Assembly: GCF_018599245.1 (NCBI RefSeq) | Contig: NZ_JAHEVJ010000002.1 | Coordinates: forward strand, 62,001 to 126,000 | Length of the DNA: 64,000 nt | Reading direction: 5' to 3' | From: Aliiroseovarius lamellibrachiae | GTDB taxonomy: Bacteria; Pseudomonadota; Alphaproteobacteria; Rhodobacterales; Rhodobacteraceae | Shown: positions 9,243 to 17,628 of the stretch, one piece after another | How the letters are laid out: each line of letters begins with the position of its first letter | How positions within the stretch are numbered: the first letter of the stretch is position 1 | The notes under the pieces: generated by a model | Database searches by the model: none | The model's input: only the letters and a program-made list of their open reading frames with translations | What the model was told of the DNA's origin: nothing | Position numbers and translations under genes: made by a program

Positions 9243-11492
9243 TTAGTTGCCTTGGCCAAAAATCGACCGCAGGGTGTTGATGATTACATTCTCAACCGCA
9301 TCCTGAAGATCATTTCCACGCGGCTGTGTTCGTGTGCCATTGCCACCCGCATTGGGATCAGAGGAAAAATTCTCGCCCTCAAATTGCGGGGCAGCGCCGG
9401 GGCGGATCATGGGCAACGGGCGCGGGGGCAGCCCCTCATGGATCTTCGCCATCGCGTGCTGCCACACCTCGGCTGGTAAGCCACCGCCGGTTACGCCCTT
9501 CAGGGGGGTGTTATCATCATACCCCATCCAGACACCCGCCACGTAATCGGCGGTAAACCCAATGAACCACGCATCTTTGGCGCCCTGGGTGGTCCCCGTT
9601 TTCCCAGCAACTTCGCGCCCTTCGATACGGGCGCGATGACCGGATCCAACCTCAACCACCTGATTCATCATATAGACAAGCTGCTCATCGGCCGATTTGG
9701 AAATCACCCGTTCACCCATGCCGCCGGTTTGCGTCATCAAAGGAGAGTTATCCCCCACCAGCGACAGCTCCGTCAGGCCGTAAGGCGTGACCGAACGACC
9801 ACCGTTCAGAATGCCCGCATAGGCACCTGTGGTTTCCAGCAACGTGCTTTCCGAAGCCCCAAGCGCCAGTGCCGGACCGTCCGCCAGATCGCTTTCAATG
9901 CCAAACATTGACGCCACGGTTTTTACCGCCTCGCGCCCCACGGCCTCGGACACTTTCACGGCCGGCACGTTCAGCGATTTGGCCAAAGCGTCGGTGAGGC
10001 TGACGTTGCCATAGTGCTTGCGGGTATAGTTCTTGGGGCACCATTCGCCAGATCCAGGCACATTCAGACAGTAGGGTTCATCGAGCACAAAATCATTCCA
10101 GCTGTACCCAAGGTCCAGCGCCGCCGCATAGACAAATGGCTTGAATGACGATCCGGTCTGGCGACTGGCCTGGGTTGCGCGGTTGAATGCACCGGTCACC
10201 CGCATGTCGCGCCCGCCGACCATGGCGCGCACGGCGCCATCCGCGCTCATCACCACAATCGCGGCCTGTGCTTTGGACCCGTCGCGGACCTTATTGGCAA
10301 ACACCCAGTTCACCGCTGCTTCGGCTGCGGTCTGAATTTCAGGATCCAGCGTTGATTTGATCACTACATCTTCGGTTGTTTTGCGGGTCAGGAAAGCGGG
10401 CATATCGCGCATGATCCAATCAGCGAAATATCCCCCTGCCTGGGCTTTGGCCGCTTTGGACAGGGTCGCCGGGTTGGCCTGAAAATAGGCCTCTTGCTTG
10501 GCGGTGATATAGTCCTGTTCGCGCATCAATCGCAGCACTGTGGCTGCACGATCCTGCGATCGCTTCAGATTGTTCGTCGGCGCATAAACCGATGGCTTGG
10601 GCAGCATGCCCGCCAACATCGCGGCCTGTGCCGGGTTTAGATCTGCCGCAGGAATAGCGAAGTAGCGCCGTGACGCGGCATCAAACCCATGCGATCCTGC
10701 GCCCAGATAAGCGCGATTAAAATAGATCGTCAGGATTTCTGCCTTGGAAAATTTCGTCTCCAACGCCATCGAATAGACAGCTTCCTTGACTTTGCGCCAG
10801 AGCGACCCCTGCCGACAGTCCGCCTCATACGCCGCTTCGTTTTTCCAGGTGTCCGCATCATAAGGCACACCAAGGCACAGCAGCTTTGCCACCTGTTGCG
10901 TCAATGTCGACCCACCGTTGCCCGACAAAGGCCCGCGCCCGGCCCGCAGGTTGATACGCACCGCGGAGGCAATGCCGCGCGGGCTTACACCAAAGTGGCG
11001 GTAAAACCGCTTGTCTTCGGATGCGACCACTGCGTTTTTCAGATAGGGGCTGACAGTTTCAGACGTGACCGTGCCGCCGCGCTGATCGCCGCGCCATGCG
11101 TAGACATCGCCGTAGCGGTCCAGGATCGTTACCGACCCCTTGGCGCGCCCATCAAGCATTGTGGTCAACTCGGGGAGGGTTGAGGCCACATAGAACACGG
11201 ACGCCGCAATGATCAATGTGACCACGACGGCCCCTTTCCACATCAAACGCCAGAGCATCCGCAAAAGCCACATCACGAAATGCACGGGCCACATCAGGAT
11301 GCTGCCGCCCCCTCCGCCCCCGCCGCCCCGCTTGGGTGCGGGTGTGCGCCGCTTGGCGGCTGTTTTTCGTGCCGCAGGCTTGGCCGCAGATTTAGACGCA
11401 GTTTTACGGGCGGGCTTTTTCGCCGCGCTCTTTGCGTTGGGATAGCGTTGGTCCGCCACCAAGGTGGGGCGTTTGCGGCCGGTTGGGCTCAT
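9243..11492 (-). CDS. Class A penicillin-binding protein (PBP1A family)
   Basis: Bifunctional peptidoglycan synthase of 749 residues: glycosyltransferase polymerises lipid II, transpeptidase cross-links the strands. Order: a Lys/Ala-rich cytoplasmic tail (about 1-55) ending in eight glycines, a membrane helix (about 70-105), the glycosyltransferase block with VVASEDKRFYRHFGV and GGSTLTQQVAKLL, then the transpeptidase with the SxxK nucleophile in RQTGSSFKPF, SLN in LAKSLNVPAV, and KTGTT in VAGKTGTTQGAKDAW. All catalytic motifs look intact. The histone H1-like N-terminal tail is longer than in E. coli PBP1A. It is transcribed away from glnK with 328 bases between. Confidence 0.95.
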   Translation of the reverse strand: MSPTGRKRPTLVADQRYPNAKSAAKKPARKTASKSAAKPAARKTAAKRRTPAPKRGGGGGGGGSILMWPVHFVMWLLRMLWRLMWKGAVVVTLIIAASVFYVASTLPELTTMLDGRAKGSVTILDRYGDVYAWRGDQRGGTVTSETVSPYLKNAVVASEDKRFYRHFGVSPRGIASAVRINLRAGRGPLSGNGGSTLTQQVAKLLCLGVPYDADTWKNEAAYEADCRQGSLWRKVKEAVYSMALETKFSKAEILTIYFNRAYLGAGSHGFDAASRRYFAIPAADLNPAQAAMLAGMLPKPSVYAPTNNLKRSQDRAATVLRLMREQDYITAKQEAYFQANPATLSKAAKAQAGGYFADWIMRDMPAFLTRKTTEDVVIKSTLDPEIQTAAEAAVNWVFANKVRDGSKAQAAIVVMSADGAVRAMVGGRDMRVTGAFNRATQASRQTGSSFKPFVYAAALDLGYSWNDFVLDEPYCLNVPGSGEWCPKNYTRKHYGNVSLTDALAKSLNVPAVKVSEAVGREAVKTVASMFGIESDLADGPALALGASESTLLETTGAYAGILNGGRSVTPYGLTELSLVGDNSPLMTQTGGMGERVISKSADEQLVYMMNQVVEVGSGHRARIEGREVAGKTGTTQGAKDAWFIGFTADYVAGVWMGYDDNTPLKGVTGGGLPAEVWQHAMAKIHEGLPPRPLPMIRPGAAPQFEGENFSSDPNAGGNGTRTQPRGNDLQDAVENVIINTLRSIFGQGN

Positions 11493-11820
11493 GGTCTCAA
11501 ATTCCAGATCTGCTCGTTGATCACAAAGTAACGAATCATATGGGGGCTGTGTAGCCCGATCCCCACCCCCACGCGAGAATTCGCGGTGTTTCCCCCGGAT
11601 CTTTGCGTAATTCCGCGTTCTTTCCCGCTTAGGCGGTGCGCGTTTGGTTAAAGTTGGCTGCCCAATAAACAGGCAGACCTATTTTGCAGGTGCAGCATTT
11701 TTGCGCAGCGACGGTTTTCTACGCTTTCGCCGGGCTGTTTTTCACCCAAACCCCTGCCCATTCCCGCCGCTCTGCGCCCCGATAGGGACAACCAGACACA
11801 GACCAAAAAAGGAGAATGGC
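11493..11820. other. Gene-free region between the PBP gene and glnK
   Basis: These 328 bases must hold the divergent promoters for the penicillin-binding protein and glnK-amtB. I see a small CTGCC/GGCAG inverted repeat (11658-11676) and a TTGGTTAAAGTTGG direct repeat just before it, but no sequence that matches the sigma-54 pattern (GG and GC ten bases apart) well enough to report. No open frame here looks coding. Confidence 0.5.
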
Positions 11821-12159
11821 GTGAAACTGATCATAGCAGCGATCAAGCCCTTTAAGCTCGACGAGGTGCGCGAAGCCCTCGTGGCGTTGGGCGTGAGCGG
11901 CATGATGGTGACCGAAGTCAAAGGCTTTGGCGCCCAATCAGGCCACACAGAAATTTATCGCGGGGCCGAATATGCGGTGAACTTCCTGCCGAAACTGAAA
12001 CTGGAAATTGTGGTGGGGGATGAACTGGCTGACGACGTGGTTGCAGCCATCGCCAAATCCGCGCTGACCGGCAAAATCGGTGACGGCAAAATCTTTACTC
12101 TGGATGTCGCCAGCGCCCTTCGGGTGCGCACCGGCGAAACCGACATGGACGCAGTCTGA
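11821..12159 (+). CDS. glnK: Nitrogen regulatory protein P-II (GlnK)
   Basis: Trimeric signal protein that senses 2-oxoglutarate, ATP/ADP and glutamine status and blocks AmtB when nitrogen is plentiful. The product has 112 residues. Tyr51, the uridylylation site, lies in the T-loop EIYRGAEY; the B-loop is GKIGDGKIF and the C-loop RVRTGE. I chose GTG 11821 because AAGGAG lies just before it and the conserved family start KLIIAAIKPFKL follows directly. amtB begins seven bases after its stop, the classic glnK-amtB pair, which is why I call it GlnK rather than GlnB. Confidence 0.96.
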   Translation: MKLIIAAIKPFKLDEVREALVALGVSGMMVTEVKGFGAQSGHTEIYRGAEYAVNFLPKLKLEIVVGDELADDVVAAIAKSALTGKIGDGKIFTLDVASALRVRTGETDMDAV

Positions 12160-12166
12160 GGGGACG

Positions 12167-13471
12167 ATGATGAAACGACTATTGATCACTGCTGCATTGA
12201 TTGCAGCTCCGGGGATGGCGCTGGCCGAGGGTGAAACCGCCGCGCAGACCCAGTATATTTTAACAACTCTGCTCTTTTTGGTCGGCGGATTTCTGGTCTT
12301 TTGGATGGCGGCGGGCTTTGCGATGCTCGAGGCCGGATTGGTGCGTTCCAAAAACGTGACCATGCAGCTGATCAAAAACGTGACGCTGTTTTCGCTGGCG
12401 GCGATCCTTTACTGGCTGGTTGGTTATGGGCTGATGTATCCGGGCGATGCGTGGATCATTCCGGGCTTTTTAGGGGCGATTGCACCGGCCACATTGGAAG
12501 CGGTTGGCGTTGGGGCGGACGGCGTTGACGTGGGTTATGCCTCTGTTGGCTCTGACTTTTTCTTTCAATTGATGTTCTGTGCAACCACGGCGTCGATTGT
12601 GTCTGGGACGTTGGCGGAACGTATTAAACTGTGGCCGTTCCTGTTGTTTGTGCTGCTTCTGACCGGTGTGATTTACCCGATTGAAGCGTCATGGAAATGG
12701 GGCGGCGGCTGGCTTGATGGCCTGGGCTTTCAAGACTTTGCAGGCTCGACCCTTGTACACGCTGCTGGTGGGTTTGCCGCTTTGGCTGGGGCGTTGGTTC
12801 TGGGGCCGCGTTTGGGCAAATTCAAAGACGGTCGCGTTGTGCCTATGCCGGGGTCAAACCTTGCACTGGCCACTTTGGGGACGTTCATCCTGTGGCTCGG
12901 TTGGTTCGGCTTTAACGGTGGATCACAGCTTGCGATGGGCACCATTGGCGATGTGACCGACATTAGCCGCATCTTTGCCAACACCAATATGGCGGCAGCA
13001 TCTGGGGCGATTGTGGCGCTGGTGTTGACCCAAGTGTCCTTTGGCAAGCCTGACCTGACCATGGTGCTGAACGGCGCACTGGCTGGCCTTGTGTCGATTA
13101 CTGCGGAACCCTTGGCGCCAAGCCTTTTTCAAGCGCTGATCATCGGCGGCATTGGTGGCGCGATTGTGGTTTATGCGGTGCCGTTTTTGGATAAGCTCAA
13201 GATCGACGACGTTGTTGGCGCCATTCCGGTGCACTTGGTTGCTGGCGCTTGGGGTACAATGATTGTGGCCTGGACCAACTCTGACGCAAGTATCGTCAAT
13301 CAGTTCATCGGCTTTGCAGCAATCGGCGGCTTCACCTTTGTGGTCAGCTATATCCTGTTCACTGTGATTAAAAGCACAGTTGGCCTGCGGGTGGATGCGG
13401 ATGACGAGATGCGCGGATTGGATGTGGCTGAGCTGGGCATGGAAGCCTATCCCGAGTTCACCAACAGCTGA
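12167..13471 (+). CDS. amtB: Ammonium transporter AmtB
   Basis: Inner-membrane ammonium/ammonia channel of 434 residues that forms trimers and is gated by GlnK. It starts with a cleavable signal peptide (ends near GMALA), as in E. coli AmtB. Family marks include FFFQLMFCATTASIVSGTLAER (split here as FFFQLMFCATTA and SIVSGTLAER), the pore histidine in LVHAAGGFAALAGA, and HLVAGAWGTM for the second pore histidine. The ATG at 12167 follows GAGGGG closely; ATG 12170 is equally possible. Transcribed with glnK and ended by a strong terminator. Confidence 0.96.
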   Translation: MMKRLLITAALIAAPGMALAEGETAAQTQYILTTLLFLVGGFLVFWMAAGFAMLEAGLVRSKNVTMQLIKNVTLFSLAAILYWLVGYGLMYPGDAWIIPGFLGAIAPATLEAVGVGADGVDVGYASVGSDFFFQLMFCATTASIVSGTLAERIKLWPFLLFVLLLTGVIYPIEASWKWGGGWLDGLGFQDFAGSTLVHAAGGFAALAGALVLGPRLGKFKDGRVVPMPGSNLALATLGTFILWLGWFGFNGGSQLAMGTIGDVTDISRIFANTNMAAASGAIVALVLTQVSFGKPDLTMVLNGALAGLVSITAEPLAPSLFQALIIGGIGGAIVVYAVPFLDKLKIDDVVGAIPVHLVAGAWGTMIVAWTNSDASIVNQFIGFAAIGGFTFVVSYILFTVIKSTVGLRVDADDEMRGLDVAELGMEAYPEFTNS

Positions 13472-13483
13472 TCAGACCGAAAT

Positions 13484-13509
13484 AACGCCGCGCAGCCTGC
13501 GCGGCGTTT
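13484..13509 (+). terminator. Terminator hairpin after amtB
   Basis: A perfect 11-base-pair stem (13484-13494 with 13498-13508) closes a three-base loop, 12 bases after the amtB stop. The T run is short. An intergenic repeat follows at once. Confidence 0.75.
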
Positions 13510-13545
13510 GCCTTCGGCGAGGATATTTGGAACAAGAAAAAAGCC
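13509..13545 (-). repeat. Intergenic repeat, copy A (type 1 tail)
   Basis: Read on the minus strand this is a T-rich head with CTTGTTCCAAATATCCT followed by the tail CGCCGAAGGCAA. The same head and tail recur at 20111-20147, and the head with another tail at 36164-36226 and 62438-62500. It lies directly beyond the amtB terminator. Confidence 0.8.
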
Positions 13546-13579
13546 AAAATCGCGTTGAAGGGGACGTAAGTCCAACAGG

Positions 13580-13607
13580 AAAAGGGGACGCCTTATGCGT
13601 CCCCTTT
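13580..13607 (-). terminator. Terminator after the aminotransferase gene
   Basis: A perfect 11-base-pair stem (13581-13591 with 13597-13607) and a five-base loop lie 23 bases past the end of the leftward aminotransferase gene. On the minus strand the second arm ends in TTTT. It could also stop rightward read-through from amtB. Confidence 0.75.
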
Positions 13608-13630
13608 GGTTTTCGCTTTGTTGGTGCGGA

Positions 13631-14815
13631 TTATACGCCAGCGGCGATGATCGCATCTGCAAGGACTGGGATCGTTGCCTCGTTCAGCCCGGCAATGTTC
13701 ATCCGGCTGTCGCCCACCATGTAGATACCGTGATCGACGCGCATTTTCTCAACTTGTTCAGGGCTGGCCCCAAGGCGCGAGAACATGCCGCGGTGATCGG
13801 CAATAAAGCCAAAGCGATCAGATCCAGAGCGTTCGCGCAGGGCGTCCGCCAGTTGTGTGCGCAGGCCAAGCATGCCGGTGCGCACCTCTTCCAGTTCTGC
13901 CATCCAATCCGCTTTCAGGCCATCGTCTTCCAAGATCATGGTCACCAAACGTGCGCCGTGATCGGGGGGAAAGCTAAAGTTCTGACGGTTCAGGTGGGTC
14001 AGGTTTTGCTGGGTCACTTTGGCTTGCGCCGCGTCATTTGAGACGGTGAACAACAGCCCAGTACGCTCGCGGTAGATGCCGAAGTTCTTGGAACAGCTCG
14101 CCGCGACCATGGTTTCTGGCACCATTTGCGCCACCAGACGTACGCCTGCGGCATCTTCTTCCAAACCGTCACCAAAGCCCTGATAAGCAATGTCGATGAA
14201 GGGGGTCGCGCCTTTGGCCTCGATGAGTGTCGCGACCTCTTTCCACTGTTCAACATTCAGGTTGGCACCGGTGGGGTTGTGGCAGCAGCCATGCAAAAGC
14301 ACCGCGTCGCCGGCTTTCACGCCCTTCAGGTCTTCCATCATGCCGTCGAAATCCACCGCACGGGTTTCATTGTCGAAATAACGGTATTCCGCCATCGCCA
14401 TGCCAAGGTGTTTGATGATCGATGGGTGGTTTGGCCAAGTGGGGGCCGACAGCCAGATGGTGGCATCGGGGTTGGCCATTTTGATCAGCTCAACCGCTTG
14501 GTGGATCGCGCCGGTGCCGCCCGGTTGGGCCGCCATCGACAGGCGGTCCGCATCAACAGTGTCGCCCAGAACCAGCCCGGACAGCGCCTTGCCAAACGCA
14601 GGGTCCCCCGCAAGCCCGGTGTAGGATTTGGTGCCTTCCACGTCCCAGAGCACCTTTTCGGCAGCTTTCACCGCACGCATCACTGGCGTTACACCAAGCG
14701 CGTTTTTGTAAACGCCAACGCCAAGGTCAATTTTACCTTCGCGCGCGTCTTCGCGGTACATTTGCATCAGCGCCATGATTTTATCGACGGGCTGGGACTT
14801 CAATGTGTTGAACAT
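13631..14815 (-). CDS. Aromatic/aspartate aminotransferase (AspC/TyrB family)
   Basis: PLP-dependent class I aminotransferase of 394 residues, moving amino groups between aspartate or aromatic amino acids and 2-oxo acids. The Schiff-base lysine is K243 in SCSKNFGIYRERTG; upstream are LHGCCHNPTGAN and PFIDIAYQGFGDG with the PLP-binding Asn, Asp and Tyr. The N-terminal DLGVGVYKN stretch is typical of the AspC/TyrB group rather than the Ib aspartate aminotransferases. It starts four bases after the end of a mercaptopyruvate sulfurtransferase gene, so the pair is an operon. That context suggests that cysteine could also be a substrate (see findings). Confidence 0.93.
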   Translation of the reverse strand: MFNTLKSQPVDKIMALMQMYREDAREGKIDLGVGVYKNALGVTPVMRAVKAAEKVLWDVEGTKSYTGLAGDPAFGKALSGLVLGDTVDADRLSMAAQPGGTGAIHQAVELIKMANPDATIWLSAPTWPNHPSIIKHLGMAMAEYRYFDNETRAVDFDGMMEDLKGVKAGDAVLLHGCCHNPTGANLNVEQWKEVATLIEAKGATPFIDIAYQGFGDGLEEDAAGVRLVAQMVPETMVAASCSKNFGIYRERTGLLFTVSNDAAQAKVTQQNLTHLNRQNFSFPPDHGARLVTMILEDDGLKADWMAELEEVRTGMLGLRTQLADALRERSGSDRFGFIADHRGMFSRLGASPEQVEKMRVDHGIYMVGDSRMNIAGLNEATIPVLADAIIAAGV

Positions 14816-14819
14816 CGCG

Positions 14820-15686
14820 TTATTCTCCGGTTGCGACTTTCAGGTCGTTATACATGCCCCATTCTGACCAGCTGCCGTCATAAACGGCGTGGCGGTCATG
14901 GCCGATGCGTTCCAGCCCAAGGGCAAGAATGCTGGCGGTCACGCCTGAGCCACAGGACAGGATGGCGGGTTTCTTCAGATCAACATTTGCGGCCTCAAAG
15001 GCGGCGCGAATGGCGTCTTTGTCCTTCATGGTGCCGTCCGCATTAAACAGCTCGCCAAAGGGCAGATTTTTTGAGTTCGGGATATGCCCTGCGCGAAGGC
15101 CTTCGCGCGGTTCAGCCACGTCACCGCGGAAACGCTCCGCCCCACGCGCGTCAACGATTTCATAATCGCCCAGCTTTGAGGCCGCCGCCACTTGGGTCAC
15201 ATCTTTGATCATATGGGCCTGACGCGACACGGTCATATGGCGATCGCGAATGACGGGGGGGAGATCCTCGATCATCCGACCTTCGGCTTGCCATTTGGCA
15301 AAGCCACCATCCAGCACCGCGATATCTGTCTTGCCCATCAGACGAAACATCCACCACACGCGGGCGGCGGAAAACATGCTCATCCCATTTCCGATGCCGT
15401 CATAGACAACAACCTGATGGCCGTCGCCAATACCCATCGCGCGCATACGCGACATGAACTTTTCAACCGGGGGGACCATATGTGGCAGGTCTGAACGCAG
15501 GTCGGCAATTTCATCAATATCAAAATAGCGCGCGCCGGGAATATGCGCGGCGTTATACTCCGCCTCGGCGTCGCGTTCCATATCCGGCATATACCAACTG
15601 GCGTCGATCACGCGCAGGTCAGGATCATTCAGGTGGGTTTCGAGCCAATCGGTCGAAACAAGGGTTTTCGGGTCGCTATGCGGCAT
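14820..15686 (-). CDS. sseA: 3-mercaptopyruvate sulfurtransferase
   Basis: Two-domain rhodanese of 288 residues that moves sulfur from 3-mercaptopyruvate to thiol acceptors, giving pyruvate and persulfide. The N-terminal domain has VSTDWLETHLNDPDLRVIDASW and HIPGARYFDIDEI; the catalytic loop of the second domain is CGSGVT with Cys245. The sequence CG(S/T)GVT separates mercaptopyruvate from thiosulfate sulfurtransferases, so the substrate call is reasonable. It is the first gene of a two-gene operon with the aminotransferase. Confidence 0.93.
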   Translation of the reverse strand: MPHSDPKTLVSTDWLETHLNDPDLRVIDASWYMPDMERDAEAEYNAAHIPGARYFDIDEIADLRSDLPHMVPPVEKFMSRMRAMGIGDGHQVVVYDGIGNGMSMFSAARVWWMFRLMGKTDIAVLDGGFAKWQAEGRMIEDLPPVIRDRHMTVSRQAHMIKDVTQVAAASKLGDYEIVDARGAERFRGDVAEPREGLRAGHIPNSKNLPFGELFNADGTMKDKDAIRAAFEAANVDLKKPAILSCGSGVTASILALGLERIGHDRHAVYDGSWSEWGMYNDLKVATGE

Positions 15687-15821
15687 AAGAAGGCCCTCTT
15701 GTAAAAGTCACTTTATGCCTACAAAGCGACGCGCCGTTAGGCAAGGGAGCTTGCGGGAATTGCTTTGGAAAAGGGGCGGGAAAGAGCGATCTGGGGGTAA
15801 TTCTGCGCGGCGTGCCCAAAG

Positions 15822-15844
15822 AAAAAGGGGGCACATGGCCCCCT
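15822..15844 (-). terminator. Terminator after the small glycine-rich protein gene
   Basis: A seven-base-pair GC stem (15826-15832 with 15838-15844) with a five-base loop, followed on the minus strand by TTTTTCTTT. It lies 47 bases past the stop of the leftward gene. Confidence 0.8.
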
Positions 15845-15890
15845 GAACACTCGTTAAACAAACAACACCCGGCCCCACCCGGTATTTCTG

Positions 15891-16166
15891 TTACTTGGCC
15901 ATCGCGTTTTTGATCACGCTGACAATGGCCAGAACCACGCCGCCGCCAACGCCGCCAGACGCCAGTTGACCGATGATACCCATCAAATCCATGCCGCCAC
16001 CGGCCAAGCCGCCAGCGCCAACCATCGACAGGATTTGACCGCCAAGCCCCCCGCCCACGATGCCCGCGATTGAGTTGATCAACGTGCCTTGGTTGATAGA
16101 TGACACAGCTTTGCCCGAGACATTCCCGCCGATGGCGCCTGCGATAAGGCTAATCAGTAATTCCAT
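15891..16166 (-). CDS. Small glycine-rich hydrophobic protein, unknown
   Basis: A 91-residue protein of unknown role. It is almost entirely hydrophobic with many glycines (IAGAIGGNVSGK, GIVGGGLGGQIL, GGVGGGVVLAIV), which looks like glycine-zipper packing of two or three membrane helices, and it ends in a short basic tail IKNAMAK. The ATG at 16166 is clearly the start: AGGAGGGG lies just before it. An upstream in-frame ATG would add a non-conserved piece. It stands alone with its own terminator. I recall similar short proteins in other Rhodobacteraceae but know no function. Confidence 0.75.
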   Translation of the reverse strand: MELLISLIAGAIGGNVSGKAVSSINQGTLINSIAGIVGGGLGGQILSMVGAGGLAGGGMDLMGIIGQLASGGVGGGVVLAIVSVIKNAMAK

Positions 16167-16289
16167 GTTCCCCTCCTGAAACAGACCCGAGCTTGCGCTC
16201 TTGCCCCAGAACACAGGAGTTGAGGGTGTGAGATAAGGGGAAAACGGTGCGGAAAAGAACCATGAGCAGGCCCGATGCTTGGGCGGTGG

Positions 16290-16766
16290 CTAGATCAGGG
16301 CGCGCTTTGCCGCCAAAACGGCCCGGTCCAACCCATCGCGAAACCGCGAACGATCTGCTTTGGAAAACGGTTTGCCGCCGCCTTGGCGAAAGGGATCCGC
16401 CGCGCGCAGGTCTGTCATGAGGTCGCGCGTGGCGAGCGTCTGGCCGATGTTGCGCTCAGACAAGGCTTCGCCGTTGGGGCGCAGCACTTGCGCGCCGGTT
16501 GCCACGCATTTTGCCGCCAACGGAATGTCGCCGGTGACCACTACGTCACCCTTGCCCGCCCGATCCGCGATCCACATGTCCGCCACATCTGGCCCGTCGG
16601 CGACATAAATCATCTCAACCAACGGGTTTTGCGACGGGCGCAATCCGCCGTTTGAGACGAAATAGATCCGCATCCGGTGGCGCGTGGCCACCGCTTCGGC
16701 TTCGGCTTTCACCGGGCAGGCGTCCGCATCAATATAGATCGCGGGCTCTTTGGGCGCGTCACTCAT
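16290..16766 (-). CDS. UPF0178 (YaiI/YqxD, DUF188) protein
   Basis: A 158-residue member of the DUF188 family, small proteins with a PIN-like fold and no agreed function. The family signature [11 protein letters not shown] is at residues 10-20, with VVTGDIPLA at about 75-83 and the basic [16 protein letters not shown] near the end. Its start overlaps the S-formylglutathione hydrolase stop by four bases (ATGA), so it is translated with that gene and closes the cupin-AEC-NnrS-fghA run. No signal peptide or membrane segment is seen. Confidence 0.9.
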   Translation of the reverse strand: MSDAPKEPAIYIDADACPVKAEAEAVATRHRMRIYFVSNGGLRPSQNPLVEMIYVADGPDVADMWIADRAGKGDVVVTGDIPLAAKCVATGAQVLRPNGEALSERNIGQTLATRDLMTDLRAADPFRQGGGKPFSKADRSRFRDGLDRAVLAAKRALI

Positions 16767-17593
16767 GCGTAAAGCGCATCCGCGTGGAAGGCGACGTGGT
16801 CTTCCATAAAGCTCGATACAAAGTAATAGCTGTGGTCATAGCCCGGCTGCATCCGGAATGTCGCCTCTTGGCGTTTGGCGGCAATAGCTGCGGCCAAAGC
16901 TTCGGGTTTCAGAAGGTCGAGGAACTGATCGGACGCACCCTGATCAATCAGGACCGGCCCGTCAAAACCCTTATCGGCCATCAAAAGCGATGCGTCATGC
17001 GCGGCCCATTTGGTGTCATCGTCGCCAAGATAAGCCCCCAATTGCTTGCGGCCCCAGTCGGATGCGGTGGGGTTGGCGATGGGCGCAAAGGCCGACACAG
17101 ACCGGAAGCGGTCGGTCAATGTCATCGCCATTGTCAGCGCACCGTGACCGCCCATTGAATGCCCGGTGATGCCTTGGCGTTCGCTGTCTAAGGCAAATTC
17201 GTTGAACACCAATTCGGGCAGGTCTTCGACCAGATAATCCCACATACGGAAATGCTTGGCCCAAGGGTCTTGGGTGGCATTCACATAAAACCCGGCCCCC
17301 TGACCTAGGTCATAGGCCTCATCATCGGCCACCCCTTCGCCGCGCGGCGAGGTGTCGGGAAAGATCAGTGCGATGCCTTCGTTTGCGGCCCACGCTTGCG
17401 CGCCCGCTTTGGTCATCGCGTTCTCATGGGTGCAGGTCAGGCCAGACAAATACCAAAGCACAGGCACCGGGCCGTCCAGCGCTTCAGCCGGTTGAAACAG
17501 GCCAAAGGTCATATCCGTTCCGGTGGCCGAAGAGGCATGTTTGTAAACACCTTGGGTGCCGCCAAAGCAGGCATTTTCTGAGAGGGTTTCCAT
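16763..17593 (-). CDS. fghA: S-formylglutathione hydrolase
   Basis: Hydrolyses S-formylglutathione to formate and glutathione, the last step of glutathione-dependent formaldehyde oxidation. The 276-residue alpha/beta hydrolase (esterase D family) has [10 protein letters not shown] with Ser146 as nucleophile, [10 protein letters not shown] (49-58) for the oxyanion region, and the catalytic His in GYDHSYYF (about 254). I chose ATG 17593, preceded by AGGAG seven bases earlier, which gives the usual family length; a longer frame upstream has no support. The partner dehydrogenase lies about 4 kb away at 21296-22411 in a different transcript. It follows nnrS by 35 bases. Confidence 0.95.
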   Translation of the reverse strand: METLSENACFGGTQGVYKHASSATGTDMTFGLFQPAEALDGPVPVLWYLSGLTCTHENAMTKAGAQAWAANEGIALIFPDTSPRGEGVADDEAYDLGQGAGFYVNATQDPWAKHFRMWDYLVEDLPELVFNEFALDSERQGITGHSMGGHGALTMAMTLTDRFRSVSAFAPIANPTASDWGRKQLGAYLGDDDTKWAAHDASLLMADKGFDGPVLIDQGASDQFLDLLKPEALAAAIAAKRQEATFRMQPGYDHSYYFVSSFMEDHVAFHADALYA

Positions 17594-17628
17594 AAGGGTG
17601 CTCCTGATTTTCTGTGGGGCAGAGGTAA

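Noticed and set aside
11493-11820. Sigma-54/NtrC control of glnK-amtB
   Set aside because: Expected on biological grounds, but no GG-N10-GC element with adequate flanks was found; the nearest candidates have wrong spacing.
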